Shown piece by piece: positions 10,039 to 19,680 of a DNA stretch of 32,255 nucleotides. Both the position numbers and the translations under genes were made by a program. The DNA is taken from the NCBI GenBank assembly GCA_964469925.1, contig CAYXZL010000014.1, positions 1 to 32,255 on the forward strand, in the 5' to 3' direction. The DNA is from CAYXZL01 sp964469925. Lineage in GTDB: Bacteria; Patescibacteriota; Gracilibacteria; Absconditabacterales; Absconditicoccaceae. Numbering within the stretch: position 1 is the first letter of the stretch; every line of letters starts with the position of its first letter. A model generated the notes under the pieces. The model worked only from the letters and a program-made list of their open reading frames with translations, did no database searches and was not told the origin of the DNA.

Positions 10039-11805
10039 TTATCAATACGTTATTGTGTCAAATATTTTTTCTGCGAGTACTTTGTTTTTTCTTTCTGGTC
10101 CGTAAGGTGACAGAATCATCTGCCCACTATGATCACATTTTCTATAGTGTAGTTCAGTAGGAGATAGTCTTGCGTACCTTTTTTTGTACCTTTCTTCTGG
10201 ATGAAGTGTTGGTAATTGGATATTGAGTTTTACACACAACTGTAGTTCTTGTGCTGTTATTCTAAATCATTTTTTACTTTTTGAACAGCTTATGATAGAT
10301 CACAATAGTTCTTTTGTGTTTTGCTCTACGATAGCACTGTCGCTTTGTTGGGTGTCATATTTGCTTATATCTAAAGGTATGATTTCGTCACCTGTCTGCT
10401 GTGTGCTAGAACGATTATATTGTGTGTATCAAAGACTCTGTGCGTGTTCTTGACTGCATGGATACCGATCTGCACTTTGTGTTTCATTATAGCCAAAGGG
10501 GCTATAACGGCTTGGGAAAAACTGTCATCGCTCTCCTGTATCCTGCATGTGGTGGACTATCTTATTGGCTAGTTTTTCTCGTTCATGTTTTGTATATTTT
10601 TTATTGAAAAGGACTTGTGATGATCAACGTAATCCAATTGACCCGAAGCAGTAGCTACTGTTGTTGTAGCAGTTGTCGCAATAATACATATGATGACACT
10701 CAACCACTGATGTGCATCATATGATGTTGTTTGTTCATGGAAGTCAGGTATTGATTGATTCATAAACTAATTCACATGTCCCTCCTGTCATGTCCATGCA
10801 GTCTGTTGTGTGTTCTCCTATGAGGTATCTAGAGTTTTCGTTTGATTCTCATACGAAACAGAATCTCGTATTGTTGCAATCTTTCATTCAAGATCATACT
10901 GAGTTTTCGCAATTTTGGTTTGAAGTAGCTCTTAGTGTTTTGGTGTTTAGTAGTATTACTAGTTCATCATACATATCGTCTGCTGTCTGTTGTTTTTTGT
11001 ACTCTACTATTGTTTTTTCGTATTCTTCTTTTGTCAGTTGTTTGTTTTTGAAGCAGTATTTTTGATTGTGTAAGTCATAACACATAAAACAATATTCGCA
11101 TCAGCGTAAATTAGTGCTATATTGGCAATATGAACAGTCGTTGCATTCGTGTATGTATGCACACTTATTTATATTGATGCTGCTTGTGCATTCATATGAC
11201 TGGTGAATGTGATGACAGTACATCAAATCGCTTCCATTGTGTCAGTCCATGACCCAAAATGAGTATACTAAGTCTTCTGCTCCGTAGTATGTTACGGCTG
11301 TCATATAGCAGTTTTTACCATCTTTTATGTAATTTGCATATTGTGAGTTGACCGTATTGACGTTGGTCATTCCCATTCTTGGCACTGTGAGCATTAGTTC
11401 ATTATATTGTTCTCGAAAGGTCTTTGAAAAGTCGAAGTCTCTTCCATAATTCAGTGGGTCCCATGCGTCACTTCGTCGAACGTCTTGGTGATATACGAGA
11501 TAAGGCTTTTCTCCAGAGTATATGGATATGATACTTTTACCTGTAAAGTCACATATGTCTCTATGAAAACTCAAGTTGTTTCTCCGGGCTAGTCTTTTTC
11601 TCATTCTTTCTTCTCGGCATATTTCTGGGATGGGTAGTGTGAATTTTTCATTGTTAAATACTGGCCCTGCTTTTTGATAAAAATCTGTATCAGATTGATA
11701 TACTGCAAAATCTTGTCCTGAAATAGCACACCTTTTTCGTTGAATGATAGGGTCTTGGTAAATTTCACTTATGTACTTATATACTTCGTTGATTATATAG
11801 TACAT
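10039..11805 (-). CDS. Cysteine-rich protein B, intact (recurrent candidate-phylum family)
   Basis: The 588-aa protein is open from ATG 11805 to TAA 10039 with many TGA glycines. Order of parts: N-terminal MYYIINEVYKYISEIY; a four-Cys-like KRCAISGQDFAV block; REERMRKRLARRNNLSFHRDICDFTGKSIISIYS; the RRSDAWDPLNYGRDFDFSKTF motif; two fields of closely spaced Cys residues (CTSSININKCAYIHECNDC, CEYCFMCYDLHNQKYCFKNKQLTKEEYEK); SPFGYNET; and a C-terminal FRITAQELQL..LPTLHPEERYKKRYARL plus RKCDHSGQMILSPYGPERK. I recall such proteins recurring in candidate-phylum genomes, often with unreliable names. The regular Cys spacing suggests zinc clusters or a Cys-laddered solenoid, not an enzyme fold I know. 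It lies 100 nt after the 763-aa gene and 31 nt before paralog A. Confidence 0.85.
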
Positions 11806-11905
11806 GATATTGAGTGGTACTGTTAAATCATGCTCCCTAAATAACTAAAATGTCAACGATTGCTATTAGTGCTTCTTTTTTTGTGTTGTTATAAGTTATT
11901 AACAC

Positions 11906-14197
11906 TTACTGCTTTCAATACCCCATTTGCTCTCTTATTACTTCCTGTGTTTCTTCTGGTCCGACGTAGGGTTGGATGCTTTCTCTTGCTTCACCTTTAT
12001 GTTTCTTTGCTCATACAAGATAGAGTTTCCCGTCATTTCATTGTATTTCGTATAGCGTATATGTTGTTCCATCTGATGTCGTATATAGTCTTAGTTCTGT
12101 TCATCAGTACTGTGACAGGTCTGTTACTGATAAAAAGTTTGGTATTGGTGTTTCCGTTTTTTTAACGTTATGTGTTTGTTGTTGGATGTATTGCCGTGTG
12201 TTTTGCATAGCTTCTTGGTGTTGTTGTATTTCGTGACTGAATGGGTGTTTGCTTTCATAATCCTCTACTACCGTTTGGATATATGCATCGCTAGGACTGT
12301 TGGCGTTTGTTCATTCGTATCACCTATGCACATATTTCTCTAATCGGATGTTGACTAGTTCCTCTGCTATTTGTGGATCTTTGTATCATCTTTCGTGACG
12401 TTCACATAGTATATCAAATGCTTTGTGAAGTACTTTGTATTTTCGGAACACTATTCAGCGTAGTACTGACTTTGCGAAATCACTACTATCGTATCATGCA
12501 TAGCCTGACATTATCTCATCACTTTCGTATTCGTCAGCAAATTCTGGTTTTACATATATTTTCCAGCCGTCTGTGTAAAACTTGTTTTCTCGCATCATTC
12601 AGTAATTTCGATCGATTGGCAGGACTGTGTATGGTCAAAACTTTTTTACGTAAAAATCTTCTCACTCTAGGGCGTATGCTGGTCCTGTGTTCGTATTGCT
12701 TGGTCTTTGTTGTTTGTCAAAAAGTGTGTTATATATGTGTTGCTCGTAGTCATCAAAGTCACTGTAGGCTCTTGTACTTCATCCATATGATGCTAGTAGT
12801 GATTGTACTTGCGGTATTATGTCGTTACATATGAAAAACATAATTTCACGTGATCTTTTGTCGTCACTATTTGCTCTGTCTTCAAACTCTTGTATTTTAT
12901 CGCTAATTATTAACTCTAACGTTTTGTGGGCACTTTCTGGTCAATTATATATATTTACAATATGACTTGCGATTTCTTGTGCTATTTGTTGACGTCGGAC
13001 CGCTAGTTCTTCTCCAGTTAGTGTATCTAAAGCACCAAACTCACAATAGCGTGTTAATGCTGATTTTTCGCTGTTTTTTTTTCTATCTATTCGTTCTAAG
13101 TTTTGCTGTATCTGTTTTTTGGTTTGATTTACATATTGTATTCGAGTTATACCAAGAATTAGTATGAGTGTCAGTGATATTCCAAGATAATAGAGCGTAT
13201 GCATCAATCTTGGTTTTGCGTCTGCCACTACTAATACAACTCCGTTTTCTTCTCGTGTTTTTTTTCTTCTGAGTTGTGCTTTTTCTAACATGTTATCTAC
13301 TTGCCGGTCTTTTGATCTTCTTGAAATATAAACGTTTATTTTTTCACCTGTCTTAAATTGTTTGCTTCAACTTGGTAAATCCCACCTTCAATCGTTTTTG
13401 CTTTTTATGCCTATTTCTACTTGATCCTTTTCGTGGTTATAGTGCACATCATATTCTCGTTCTCTTGCATCAAACATTATTCACAATTTTTGTAACTGCC
13501 TTTTTACTCCTCAAAATACAAATCTTTTTGAGACTGTGTTGTGGTATGCCTTCAGAGTTTTTTTTATAGCTTCTTCTCTTGTTGTGCCACTAGGGGTCTG
13601 ATGGTATGAAAATATGATATTATCTTGTGCTTGTAAACGAGTACGAAACAGACTACCCCATATTTGTGCGGTTTTTTCTAGGTCCTGCATTGCAATATTG
13701 AAGCCTAGACTTGTATAGGTGATTGCCTTACTATCTGTTCTGTTGAACGTTTTTAGTCACGCTTTTTCTCGTGGTATTATATGGAAACTTGGTTTGTGTT
13801 TTAATGGGTTGTTTTTTCTATCACCTACTCATTGTAATATTTTTTCTGTTTTATCGGCTTGTTCCATACTTCATTCTAAACTTATTATTTCTAGGTTTTC
13901 TCGCTTGGGATGATTTTCTAGAATACATACTTCTTTTTGTTCGCAATTTCCTGGTGCAAGCATAATGATTACCTCATTTGCTTCTGTTACTAGTTCGTTT
14001 TGTTGTTTTTTAATTAGTGCTTCTTCTACTTGACCTGGTCGATAGACTGATGATGATGTTATTTGCTCATAATCTTTTGCTCATTGTTCTTCTCGTAGGA
14101 AACTTCCGTCTGGATTGTCAGTAAATCGTGATAAAACAATCGTTTCATCCTGACTGTTTTCAATATTTTCTATGACTTGATTGCTACTCGATTTCAT
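11906..14197 (-). CDS. 763-aa protein with a central membrane helix, unknown function
   Basis: One uninterrupted frame (TGA as Gly) joins what looks like two genes in the standard code. Residues 1 to about 330 are polar and lack long hydrophobic segments, with KAGLKTFNRTDSKA, QIWGSLFRTRLQAQD and KTGEKINVYISRRSKD as visible blocks. A basic stretch (RRKKTREENG) precedes a single membrane helix at about 334-350 (LYYLGISLTLILILGI). Some 400 residues follow, rich in Tyr, Glu and Asp, containing YGGSTRAYSDFDDYEQHIYN and ending ESIQPYVGPEETQE. Basic residues before the helix suggest that the N-terminal part is cytoplasmic and the C-terminal part is outside. The ATG overlaps the end of the TrmB-type regulator gene by 14 nt. 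No homolog is recognised. Confidence 0.82.
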
Positions 14198-14966
14198 CAC
14201 TCAGTGACCACATAAAATCGAATATTGCTTTCATTGTTTCGTATAACTGTTTGCTTTGTATCATAATGGCTGACATCTCTTTGGCAGTAAAAAGCATAAT
14301 AGCGAGTTTGTCATTTCCGTAAATATTTACTTCGCTATTGAGACTAAACTGTTTTTCCTTGAGAGTTTTTATGTTTGTTAATACTTTTTGTTTATTGCTT
14401 TTGTTGTGTGTATGGGGGTCATATTTTTTTTTATTTCCCTCTGTTTTGCACACTAGGACGTTTGCTACTATTTGTTTTTTGAGTCTTTGTGGCAAAAACT
14501 CTTTATTTAGCCAGTCTACTATTTTCTGATCTGCTGCATGTGCACCTAAAAAGGAATATATTACCTGACCATTGCTTAGTAGGTCTTTATAGGCCTCTTT
14601 CATTGCTTCTAGTCATTCAAATACTTGTGTTTTGGGCTTACCACGTAAACTGTCTGCTATATTTGTGAAATCGGGTAACAAGGTTTCTAAATGTTGTATG
14701 CGTGTTTTTTCTTGATTAACGATTTGATTGAGTTCTACGACGCTGTAGGTTTTTATTTTGTTTTTGGTGACGCAACGCATCATGCCTTTTCTCACTAGGT
14801 CTTCTAGTATGACATATGTTGATACTCTTTTATAGCCGCAATAACGTGCTATCATACTCGTAGGTGCCTGTCACAATTCAAGTGTTGTCATATATACTTG
14901 TGCATCTTTTGTTGTAAGTCAAAATTCTTGTAGGGTTTTTATGAGAGTATCACGCATTAGCTTCAT
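14184..14966 (-). CDS. TrmB-family transcriptional regulator
   Basis: The 260-aa protein has an N-terminal winged helix-turn-helix (about residues 8-70: FGLTTKDAQVYMTTLELGQA, SMIARYCGYKRVSTYVILEDL). A coiled linker follows (QIVNQEKTRIQHLETLLP), then an effector-like domain beginning QVFEGLEAMKEAYKDLL and ending NIYGNDKLAIMLFTAKEMSAIMIQSKQLYETMKAIFDFMW. This layout, including F.G.EA...Y.D.L after the linker, is that of TrmB-like regulators. It is the first gene of the operon, directly after a good promoter with an inverted repeat, so it probably controls its own operon. A paralog with the same layout lies at 26055-26801. ATG 14966 was chosen; ATG 14957 is also possible. Confidence 0.87.
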
Positions 14967-14986
14967 TGGTTTTTAAACACTTTTTT

Positions 14987-15002
14987 GTTATGTAATTATA
15001 AC
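14987..15002. promoter_or_regulatory. Inverted repeat over the -10 box, possible TrmB operator
   Basis: GTTAT-GTAATT-ATAAC is a 5-bp inverted repeat that covers the TATAAT box of the operon promoter. Such a position fits a repressor site, and the regulator encoded just downstream is the obvious candidate. The assignment is inference. Confidence 0.4.
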
Positions 15003-15022
15003 ACATCGTAGTTCTTTTACAA
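14995..15022 (-). promoter_or_regulatory. Promoter of the TrmB/Cys-rich operon
   Basis: On the minus strand TTGTAA (15022-15017) and a perfect TATAAT (15000-14995) are separated by 16 nt, a sigma-70-like arrangement ending about 29 nt before the TrmB start codon. Seen directly; activity is inferred. Confidence 0.65.
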
Positions 15023-15043
15023 CTTCTTGGTTTTTTTGTTTTT

Positions 15044-15064
15044 AAAAAAATATCGCATGTGCGA
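15044..15064 (-). terminator. Terminator downstream of tRNA-Lys
   Basis: On the minus strand TCGC-ACAT-GCGA forms a short GC-rich hairpin followed, after TAT, by a run of T (complement of A7 at 15044-15050). It lies about 47 nt beyond the tRNA 3' end. Confidence 0.5.
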
Positions 15065-15110
15065 CATTGTTTTTGTTGGGATATTTGAAGGTCTTGTTCC
15101 GGTACTCTTA

Positions 15111-15183
15111 TGGGTGATCAGGGATTCGAACCCTGGACCTGCTGGTTAAGAGCCAGTTGCTCTACCGACTGAGCTAATCACCC
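15111..15183 (-). tRNA. tRNA-Lys (anticodon CTT)
   Basis: The complement folds as a complete 73-nt cloverleaf. The acceptor arm is GGGTGAT with ATCACCC, the D arm is GCTC..GAGC, and the anticodon arm is CTGG/CCAG around the loop CTCTTAA (anticodon CTT). The T arm is CAGGG-TTCGAAT-CCCTG and the discriminator is A. CCA is not encoded directly after it, so the CCA-adding enzyme encoded at 15773-17473 would have to add it. Confidence 0.96.
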
Positions 15184-15217
15184 TTTGTATTATGTTTTTC
15201 TTCTTAGGCTTGATATG

Positions 15218-15234
15218 AAAAAAGCCCTTTGGGC
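15218..15234 (-). terminator. Intrinsic terminator after the 96-aa gene
   Basis: On the minus strand GCCC-AAA-GGGC is followed immediately by six T (complement of 15223-15218). It lies 47 nt past the stop of the small coiled-coil gene and before the tRNA. Confidence 0.6.
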
Positions 15235-15280
15235 ATGGGCATCTATAAAAATATTATTATCTATTGCAAGGCTAGTTTTT

Positions 15281-15571
15281 TTAGAGATTGTCAATTTTTG
15301 ATGCTAAGTACTCGTCTGCCTTTCTTTCTTTTGCTTCTTTTTTTTCTTTGATTTGCATCTTTTTTAATGTTTCAATTCATTTTTTCACTTTTTCTTGATG
15401 TTTTTTTTGTACTATTGTATCAACGGTTCTTATCATGATATCACTGATTATCTCAATAGTTTTTTGATCTACCTGTTGCTGCTCTATCAGTATTAGTAAG
15501 CCTTTGGCTAGTGGTCGACTTGTCTGGAGTCAGGTTAGTAGTTTGATGAGGTATTCTTTTTTGCTCTTCAT
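15281..15571 (-). CDS. Small coiled-coil protein, unknown function
   Basis: The 96-aa frame starts MKSKKEYLIKLLTGLQTSRPLAKGLLILIEQQQ and ends in a Lys/Glu-rich helical tail (KKMQIKEKKEAKERKADEY). It has no Cys, no signal peptide and only mild hydrophobic patches, so it is probably a soluble, largely helical protein. Two glycines are TGA. It is divergent from the CCA-adding enzyme gene and is followed by a clear terminator. No family is recognised. Confidence 0.6.
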
Positions 15572-15772
15572 GCCTTTCCCGCTTTAAAAGTAACGTTTGT
15601 ATTGTATTTTTTTTTAAACTTTTGTCAAAGAACCTTGGATGACTCCTATTGTGCATCGGTTTTTGTGGATTGTTCTTTTATGCTTGTTTCTTGTATATTC
15701 CTGGCTTTTGTTGCATGGACTTTCGTTTTCACTATAGTCTTTGTTGTTCCATTTTTTACTGATTATTGTTTT

Positions 15773-17473
15773 ATGTATTTTTCTCGCTTACATCTTCTTG
15801 ATCAGCACTTAGGTTTTTTAGCTAAGGAAACTCACAATAAGCTCCCCCTTTTTTTGGTTGGAGGTGTGGTGAGGGATATTTTGATTGGTAGGAATTTCTC
15901 ACCTGATGATATTGATGCAACCTGCCCTTGAAATCCTTCTTTGTTAGCTAGTGCTGTTTCTACAAAACATAGTACTTTCCAGACTAAGAAGTATGGAACC
16001 TTGACTATTGTCAGGAAATCTAATATTGGTTTGTCTATGAATAGTGTTTCTTATGAGATTACTCCTTTTCGTGAAGAATGATGATACAGTGATCATCGTC
16101 ATCCAGATGATATTGTGTGGTCTGATGATGTGTTGTTGGATAGTAATAGAAGAGATTTTACTGTTAATTGTTTGTATTTTACTACCCTTGTCTTCCCTCA
16201 ATTAGCTAAAAAATCGCATACTTTGTCTGATGATCCGTGTGTGGTAGATGAGCTGTTTTTGTCTCAGTTGGATGATCATGGTGCACATTTTGTTGATAAT
16301 GTTCTTATTTTACAATCACATGACTTAATCGCTCGTTGTTTTCCTTCTTGAGTTGCTGATCTTGATTATGTTTTTTCTTTGCTAAAGCTTTTGTCTCCAG
16401 AAAAACAGTCTTATTCTATTGGTGTTTTGTTAGATCCTCATCGTGGTCTTCAGGATATCCATTCTCAGAAGATATCTTGTGTCGGTGATTCAGACAAGAG
16501 AATTCAAGAGGATGCCTTGAGAATTTTGAGAGCTTTAAGGTTTGTGGTTTCCTTCAATGATAAGAAGGAATGACTACTGTATAGCAACTTTGATTTTTCT
16601 CTCAATACCTGGAATAGCCTGAAAAAATTTTATTTTACTGTCCATAGTATTGCCAAGGAAAGAATTAGACAGGAGATACTCAAGGCTGCTGCAACTCATA
16701 ATTTCTTTGGTTATGTTAGTCTCTTAGCTGAACTTAATCTTCTCAAAACGATTTTCCCGGCGGTCCATGCAAATAAGCATGTTGATCAACCTCTGAGGTA
16801 TCATCCCTTTGATGTTTATCATCATCTTCTGCTAGTTTTGTACCATGTTGAGTTTTTGACGGATGATCCTTTGCTCAAACTCGCTGCATTGTATCATGAT
16901 GTTGGTAAAGTTGAACAATATTATTCTCATACCCTTGCTTTGAGTAAAGATGAAAGACAGTTTATGTACGGAAGTTGGATCAATCATGTTATCTGCGGAC
17001 AGGATATGGTTCGCAACGATTTTACTAATCTTCATTTTAGCACTAAGGAGATTGAAACATTGGTATGGTATGTTGCTAATCATATGAAACCGGGACAAAT
17101 CGCTATGGCTCAACCTGCCAATCGAGAAAAGAAATTGAGAGTTTTATTGAGTGATGCCGGCTATGAAAAGGCAAGGCAATTACTTTTGCTGGTAAAGGCT
17201 GATATCCGTGGGCAATATAACCCTTTGCAGACTTCTTTTGAGGGGCATATTGATTCTTTCTTGACTTTACTCGATTCACTGCAGAATAGCGAAGGGCAGT
17301 TTACTTTGAAAGAACTGGCAGTCAATGGAGATGATGTTATGAAAACCTTAGCACTGTCTCCCTGACCAGAGGTTAAGAACTATTTGGGAAAAGCTTTTGA
17401 TTGGGTGTTAGATGATATTACTACTAGAAACCATAAGGATCGTATTTTAGAATATCTTGCTTGAGGCTTGTAA
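15773..17473 (+). CDS. cca: CCA-adding enzyme / polynucleotide adenylyltransferase with HD domain
   Basis: The enzyme adds or repairs the 3' CCA end of tRNAs. The 566-aa product has the class-II nucleotidyltransferase head FLVGGVVRDILIGR, the metal-binding DDIDAT, and RRDFTVNCLYF. The EDALRILRALRF neck motif follows, then a C-terminal HD phosphohydrolase-type domain (LAALYHDVGK, then NHMKPGQIA), as in many bacterial Cca proteins. Several glycines are TGA (for example ATCPGN and HDGVADLD-type positions). ATG 15773 was chosen because it lies just ahead of the conserved core. An earlier in-frame ATG at 15602 would add a hydrophobic, Cys/Phe-rich leader that looks like untranslated T-rich DNA. 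The gene supplies CCA to tRNAs such as the nearby tRNA-Lys. Confidence 0.93.
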
Positions 17474-17535
17474 TTTTCTTGTTTCTTGTTATTGTGCGTT
17501 TCACTTATTTTTTATGTTGACTTAGATTGTGTTCT

Positions 17536-17811
17536 ATGAACGTTTTTGTTTCACATACGTGAGCTTCTCAACCTCAAAGCTGCTCTTTTAAATCTGACTT
17601 ACTTGTGACTATGTTGTTGGGTCCTGATGGTAAGGGTTGAAAAAAAAACTGAAAAACTCCTTCAAAACCGCAAGCTGGCAATGGTCATCGTACCTCGAGG
17701 GATTATGTGATTAAAAGACAGCAAAATGATGGTGGTAAAGCTTGAAAGAGTAACAGTGGATGAGGGACTCATAATCCATGAACCATTAAGCGATATAACA
17801 GGTTTTTTTAG
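17536..17811 (+). CDS. Small Gly-rich basic protein
   Basis: The 91-aa frame (MNVFVSHTGASQPQSCSF...) becomes strongly basic and glycine-rich from about residue 33 (GPDGKGGKKNGKTPSKPQ, then NDGGKAGKSNSGGG). Many of the glycines are TGA, so the gene is invisible in the standard code. It has no membrane segment and only one Cys. A low-complexity basic tail of this kind could bind nucleic acid, but nothing in the sequence proves it. Its TAG stop overlaps the TAA of truD on the opposite strand inside one TTAG. Expression is uncertain. Confidence 0.55.
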
Positions 17812-18899
17812 TTTTTTGAGAGTGTCTTTAACATCATGTCTATCAATACGCTTGCGTAGCTACCTGATGGTAGTGCGAAACGAATAAGGAGATCTTCACT
17901 TTGATAGGTTAGCTTGGTTTGTGAAGGGAAAACCCGCAGATTTCTCCTTAATCCAAACACTTTGTACTGTTGCATGACGTTGAGCGTGTCTGCTGTCAGT
18001 TTTTTTTGTTTTAAAAACTGTTGTTCATGTTTGCCAGCTGCTGTTTTTGGATTGCATAGTAGTGTATTGTATCCAATGACTGGTCCTGTGGGGAACATGG
18101 TGTGTGGGTTGTAATCGACTTCTTTGCCTGCTTGTTGAGGATGGTAGAAAAAGTCTGGACAGCCTTTGGCATCGCGGAAATATTGTACTTTGTTATTTTG
18201 GTGAAATATGGCGTATTGTTGGGACTCATGTAGTGTCATGATGTCTCCTTCGAGGACTGTTACTTTTGATCTTGATCTTTGATCTAGATAATCGTTGAAC
18301 ATTTTGCTTGCGAATGCTTGTAGTTTGAAGATCGTTTCTTTTTTATCCTTTATTGATTCTTTGCCACTTATTATATCTTTTCCCTGTTTTCGATTTCTTC
18401 CATAGAGCCCGAATCTTTGCTCTCCAAAGTAGTTTGGAAAACCAGACGAAAATAAGTTTTGTATCGATTTTTTTGCTTCGTGTTTTTCTGTTTGAGAGAG
18501 CTTTTTTTGTGCTCTCAGTCTGATGTGGAAGATATTTTGGATAGCTGTTGTTAATCAGATAGGCTCGTCGTGGTAAGTGATTTTGAGGATTCTTGCTACT
18601 TGTGCTAGTGTGTCTAGAAATCTTTTTTCTCAGCCGATTTTTTTGAGAGCTGATTGATATATAGAGATTCGTTGTCTGGTGATTGCTCTTTTGTCTTTGA
18701 GACCGGCGACGCCGATTGTCATCCTTGATATTTTCAGTATCTTGCATAGATGATCGATAATATCCATCGTGTTGGCGTTTTGCTTTTCATAATAGACTAA
18801 TAGAGCGTCTCCTCTGCCGCTTGGTTCAAATGGGAGCTGTTCTTCTACGATGAAATCTTGTGATTTTTGTTTGAAGCTGAAAATGCTCTTTTGTTGCAT
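17808..18899 (-). CDS. truD: tRNA pseudouridine(13) synthase TruD
   Basis: TruD converts uridine 13 in the D loop of some tRNAs to pseudouridine. The 363-aa product carries the family hallmarks: DFIVEEQLPFEPSGRGDALLVYYEK at the N-terminus, the catalytic block GVAGLKDKRAITRQ with the active-site Asp, and PNYFGEQRFGLYGRN. The C-terminus, FALPSGSYASVLIDMML, also matches the family. Length is normal for TruD. TGA codons interrupt it in the standard code (for example before EKRFLDTL at 18630-18632). The stop overlaps that of the convergent gene. Confidence 0.95.
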
Positions 18900-19015
18900 T
18901 AGCCTTTTTCTATCTAAAATTATTTGCTTTGTGTAGTCTTGATAGACTAGTTTTCCTCTTCTATAAAGCCAGATCTTTTGTGTTTACTTTTTTACATAAA
19001 ATTCTTCTCATTTTT

Positions 19016-19044
19016 TTGACAAATTGTCAACCATTCACTATAGT
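19016..19044 (+). promoter_or_regulatory. Strong sigma-70-type promoter
   Basis: A perfect TTGACA (19016-19021), 17-nt spacer and TATAGT (19039-19044) lie in a stretch without any good coding frame. The predicted start is near 19051. This is the best-matching promoter in the window. Confidence 0.7.
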
Positions 19045-19050
19045 ATAGTT

Positions 19051-19465
19051 TCCAGCAATGATATGAACCTATCGTGTGCTGGGGTGACTTGTGTCACTTG
19101 ATCATTCTCATTTGTTTCTGAATTGCCTTGCACTTTGTTCATGAGTTTAGTTTCATGATGTTGTGTGTCTATCTCCTCGCTGTTGTTGTCGTTTGGTCAT
19201 TGCGATATCCTTGATCAGATTATGACGGTAGTAGAGTCTTATGCATCCAGCTTCCTGTTTATTAGATTTGTGGCTTGTACTTGGTTGTTCTCGAGACTAT
19301 GTGTTTGACCGTACTGATACATGATCCCTTGTTGCTGATAGCAATTCATTGTGTAGCTTGGTCTTTGTCCTTGTATAGCTCTTATTGCTATAGTTGGATA
19401 AGGCTTTGCCTACACCCATTGTATGGACATTAAGACGACCCCAGGAAGGGTTGTCTTTTTGTTTT
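19051..19465 (+). ncRNA. Candidate structured non-coding RNA of about 410 nt
   Basis: The interval between truD and the next gene has a promoter at one end and an intrinsic terminator at the other. The predicted RNA begins with a strong two-part hairpin, CCAGCA-ATGATA paired with TATCGT-G-TGCTGG around a six-base loop (19052-19082). GTGAC-TTGT-GTCAC follows at once, with further small hairpins later (TATAGC-tcttatt-GCTATA; AGGC-ttt-GCCT). I found none of the RNase P hallmarks (GGAAAGTCC-like), tmRNA ends or SRP motifs. A 95-codon plus-strand frame from ATG 19063 and short minus-strand frames exist, but with only two stop codons in the code such frames are expected by chance. The call is inference from architecture. 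Confidence 0.45.
19434..19465 (+). terminator. Intrinsic terminator of the candidate RNA
   Basis: GACGACCC-caggaa-GGGTTGTC forms an 8-bp stem with one G-T pair, directly followed by TTTTTGTTTT. Confidence 0.75.
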
Positions 19466-19545
19466 GCTATAAATTTTTTCTCTCTTGACCTTTACACAGT
19501 AAAATGTATTTATCGTTTGTTTTTTTAGAGTTTTTTGCGATTACA

Positions 19546-19680
19546 ATGGAAGCAGGCGATGAACTAAGGTACTTGAATGAGCAATTTAAACCAGCGCTTG
19601 CTGATTTCTTAGATGCTAAGTGAGATCTTGATTGACTACCGCTTCAACTATTCTACTGCGTTGCAAAGTATCGCAGCTAG
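19546..19680 (+). pseudogene. 5' part of a frameshifted gene
   Basis: ATG 19546 opens MEAGDELRYLNEQFKPALADFLDAK in one frame, which then runs into unrelated residues and TAG at 19678. Removing the T of the TGA at 19621-19623 would join it to the downstream frame as ..ADFLDAK-EILIDYRFNY.., a smooth acidic-helical protein. An in-frame ATG at 19504 could extend it upstream. Either the gene has a one-base insertion or there are two overlapping frames. Confidence 0.45.

Noticed and set aside
10007..10039. Apparent frameshift inside one long Cys-rich gene near 10040
   Set aside because: The break coincides with a TAA stop and a new ATG whose protein realigns with the start of the upstream paralog, so it is a boundary between two genes, not a frameshift.
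13290..13320. Separate gene starting at ATG 13291
   Set aside because: The frame is open through 13291 to ATG 14197 with TGA as glycine, so the two parts form one 763-aa protein.
15602..15772. N-terminal extension of the CCA-adding enzyme
   Set aside because: The added Phe/Val/Cys-rich leader has no counterpart in the family; ATG 15773 starts right before the conserved core.
18961..19430. Minus-strand Gln/Asn-rich frames as a protein gene
   Set aside because: Interrupted by TAA and TAG and lacking a suitable start; open runs of this length are expected with only two stop codons.
19051..19465. RNase P RNA, tmRNA or SRP RNA
   Set aside because: None of the conserved blocks (RNase P P4 motif, tmRNA tRNA-like ends and tag frame, SRP tetraloop domain) is visible on either strand.
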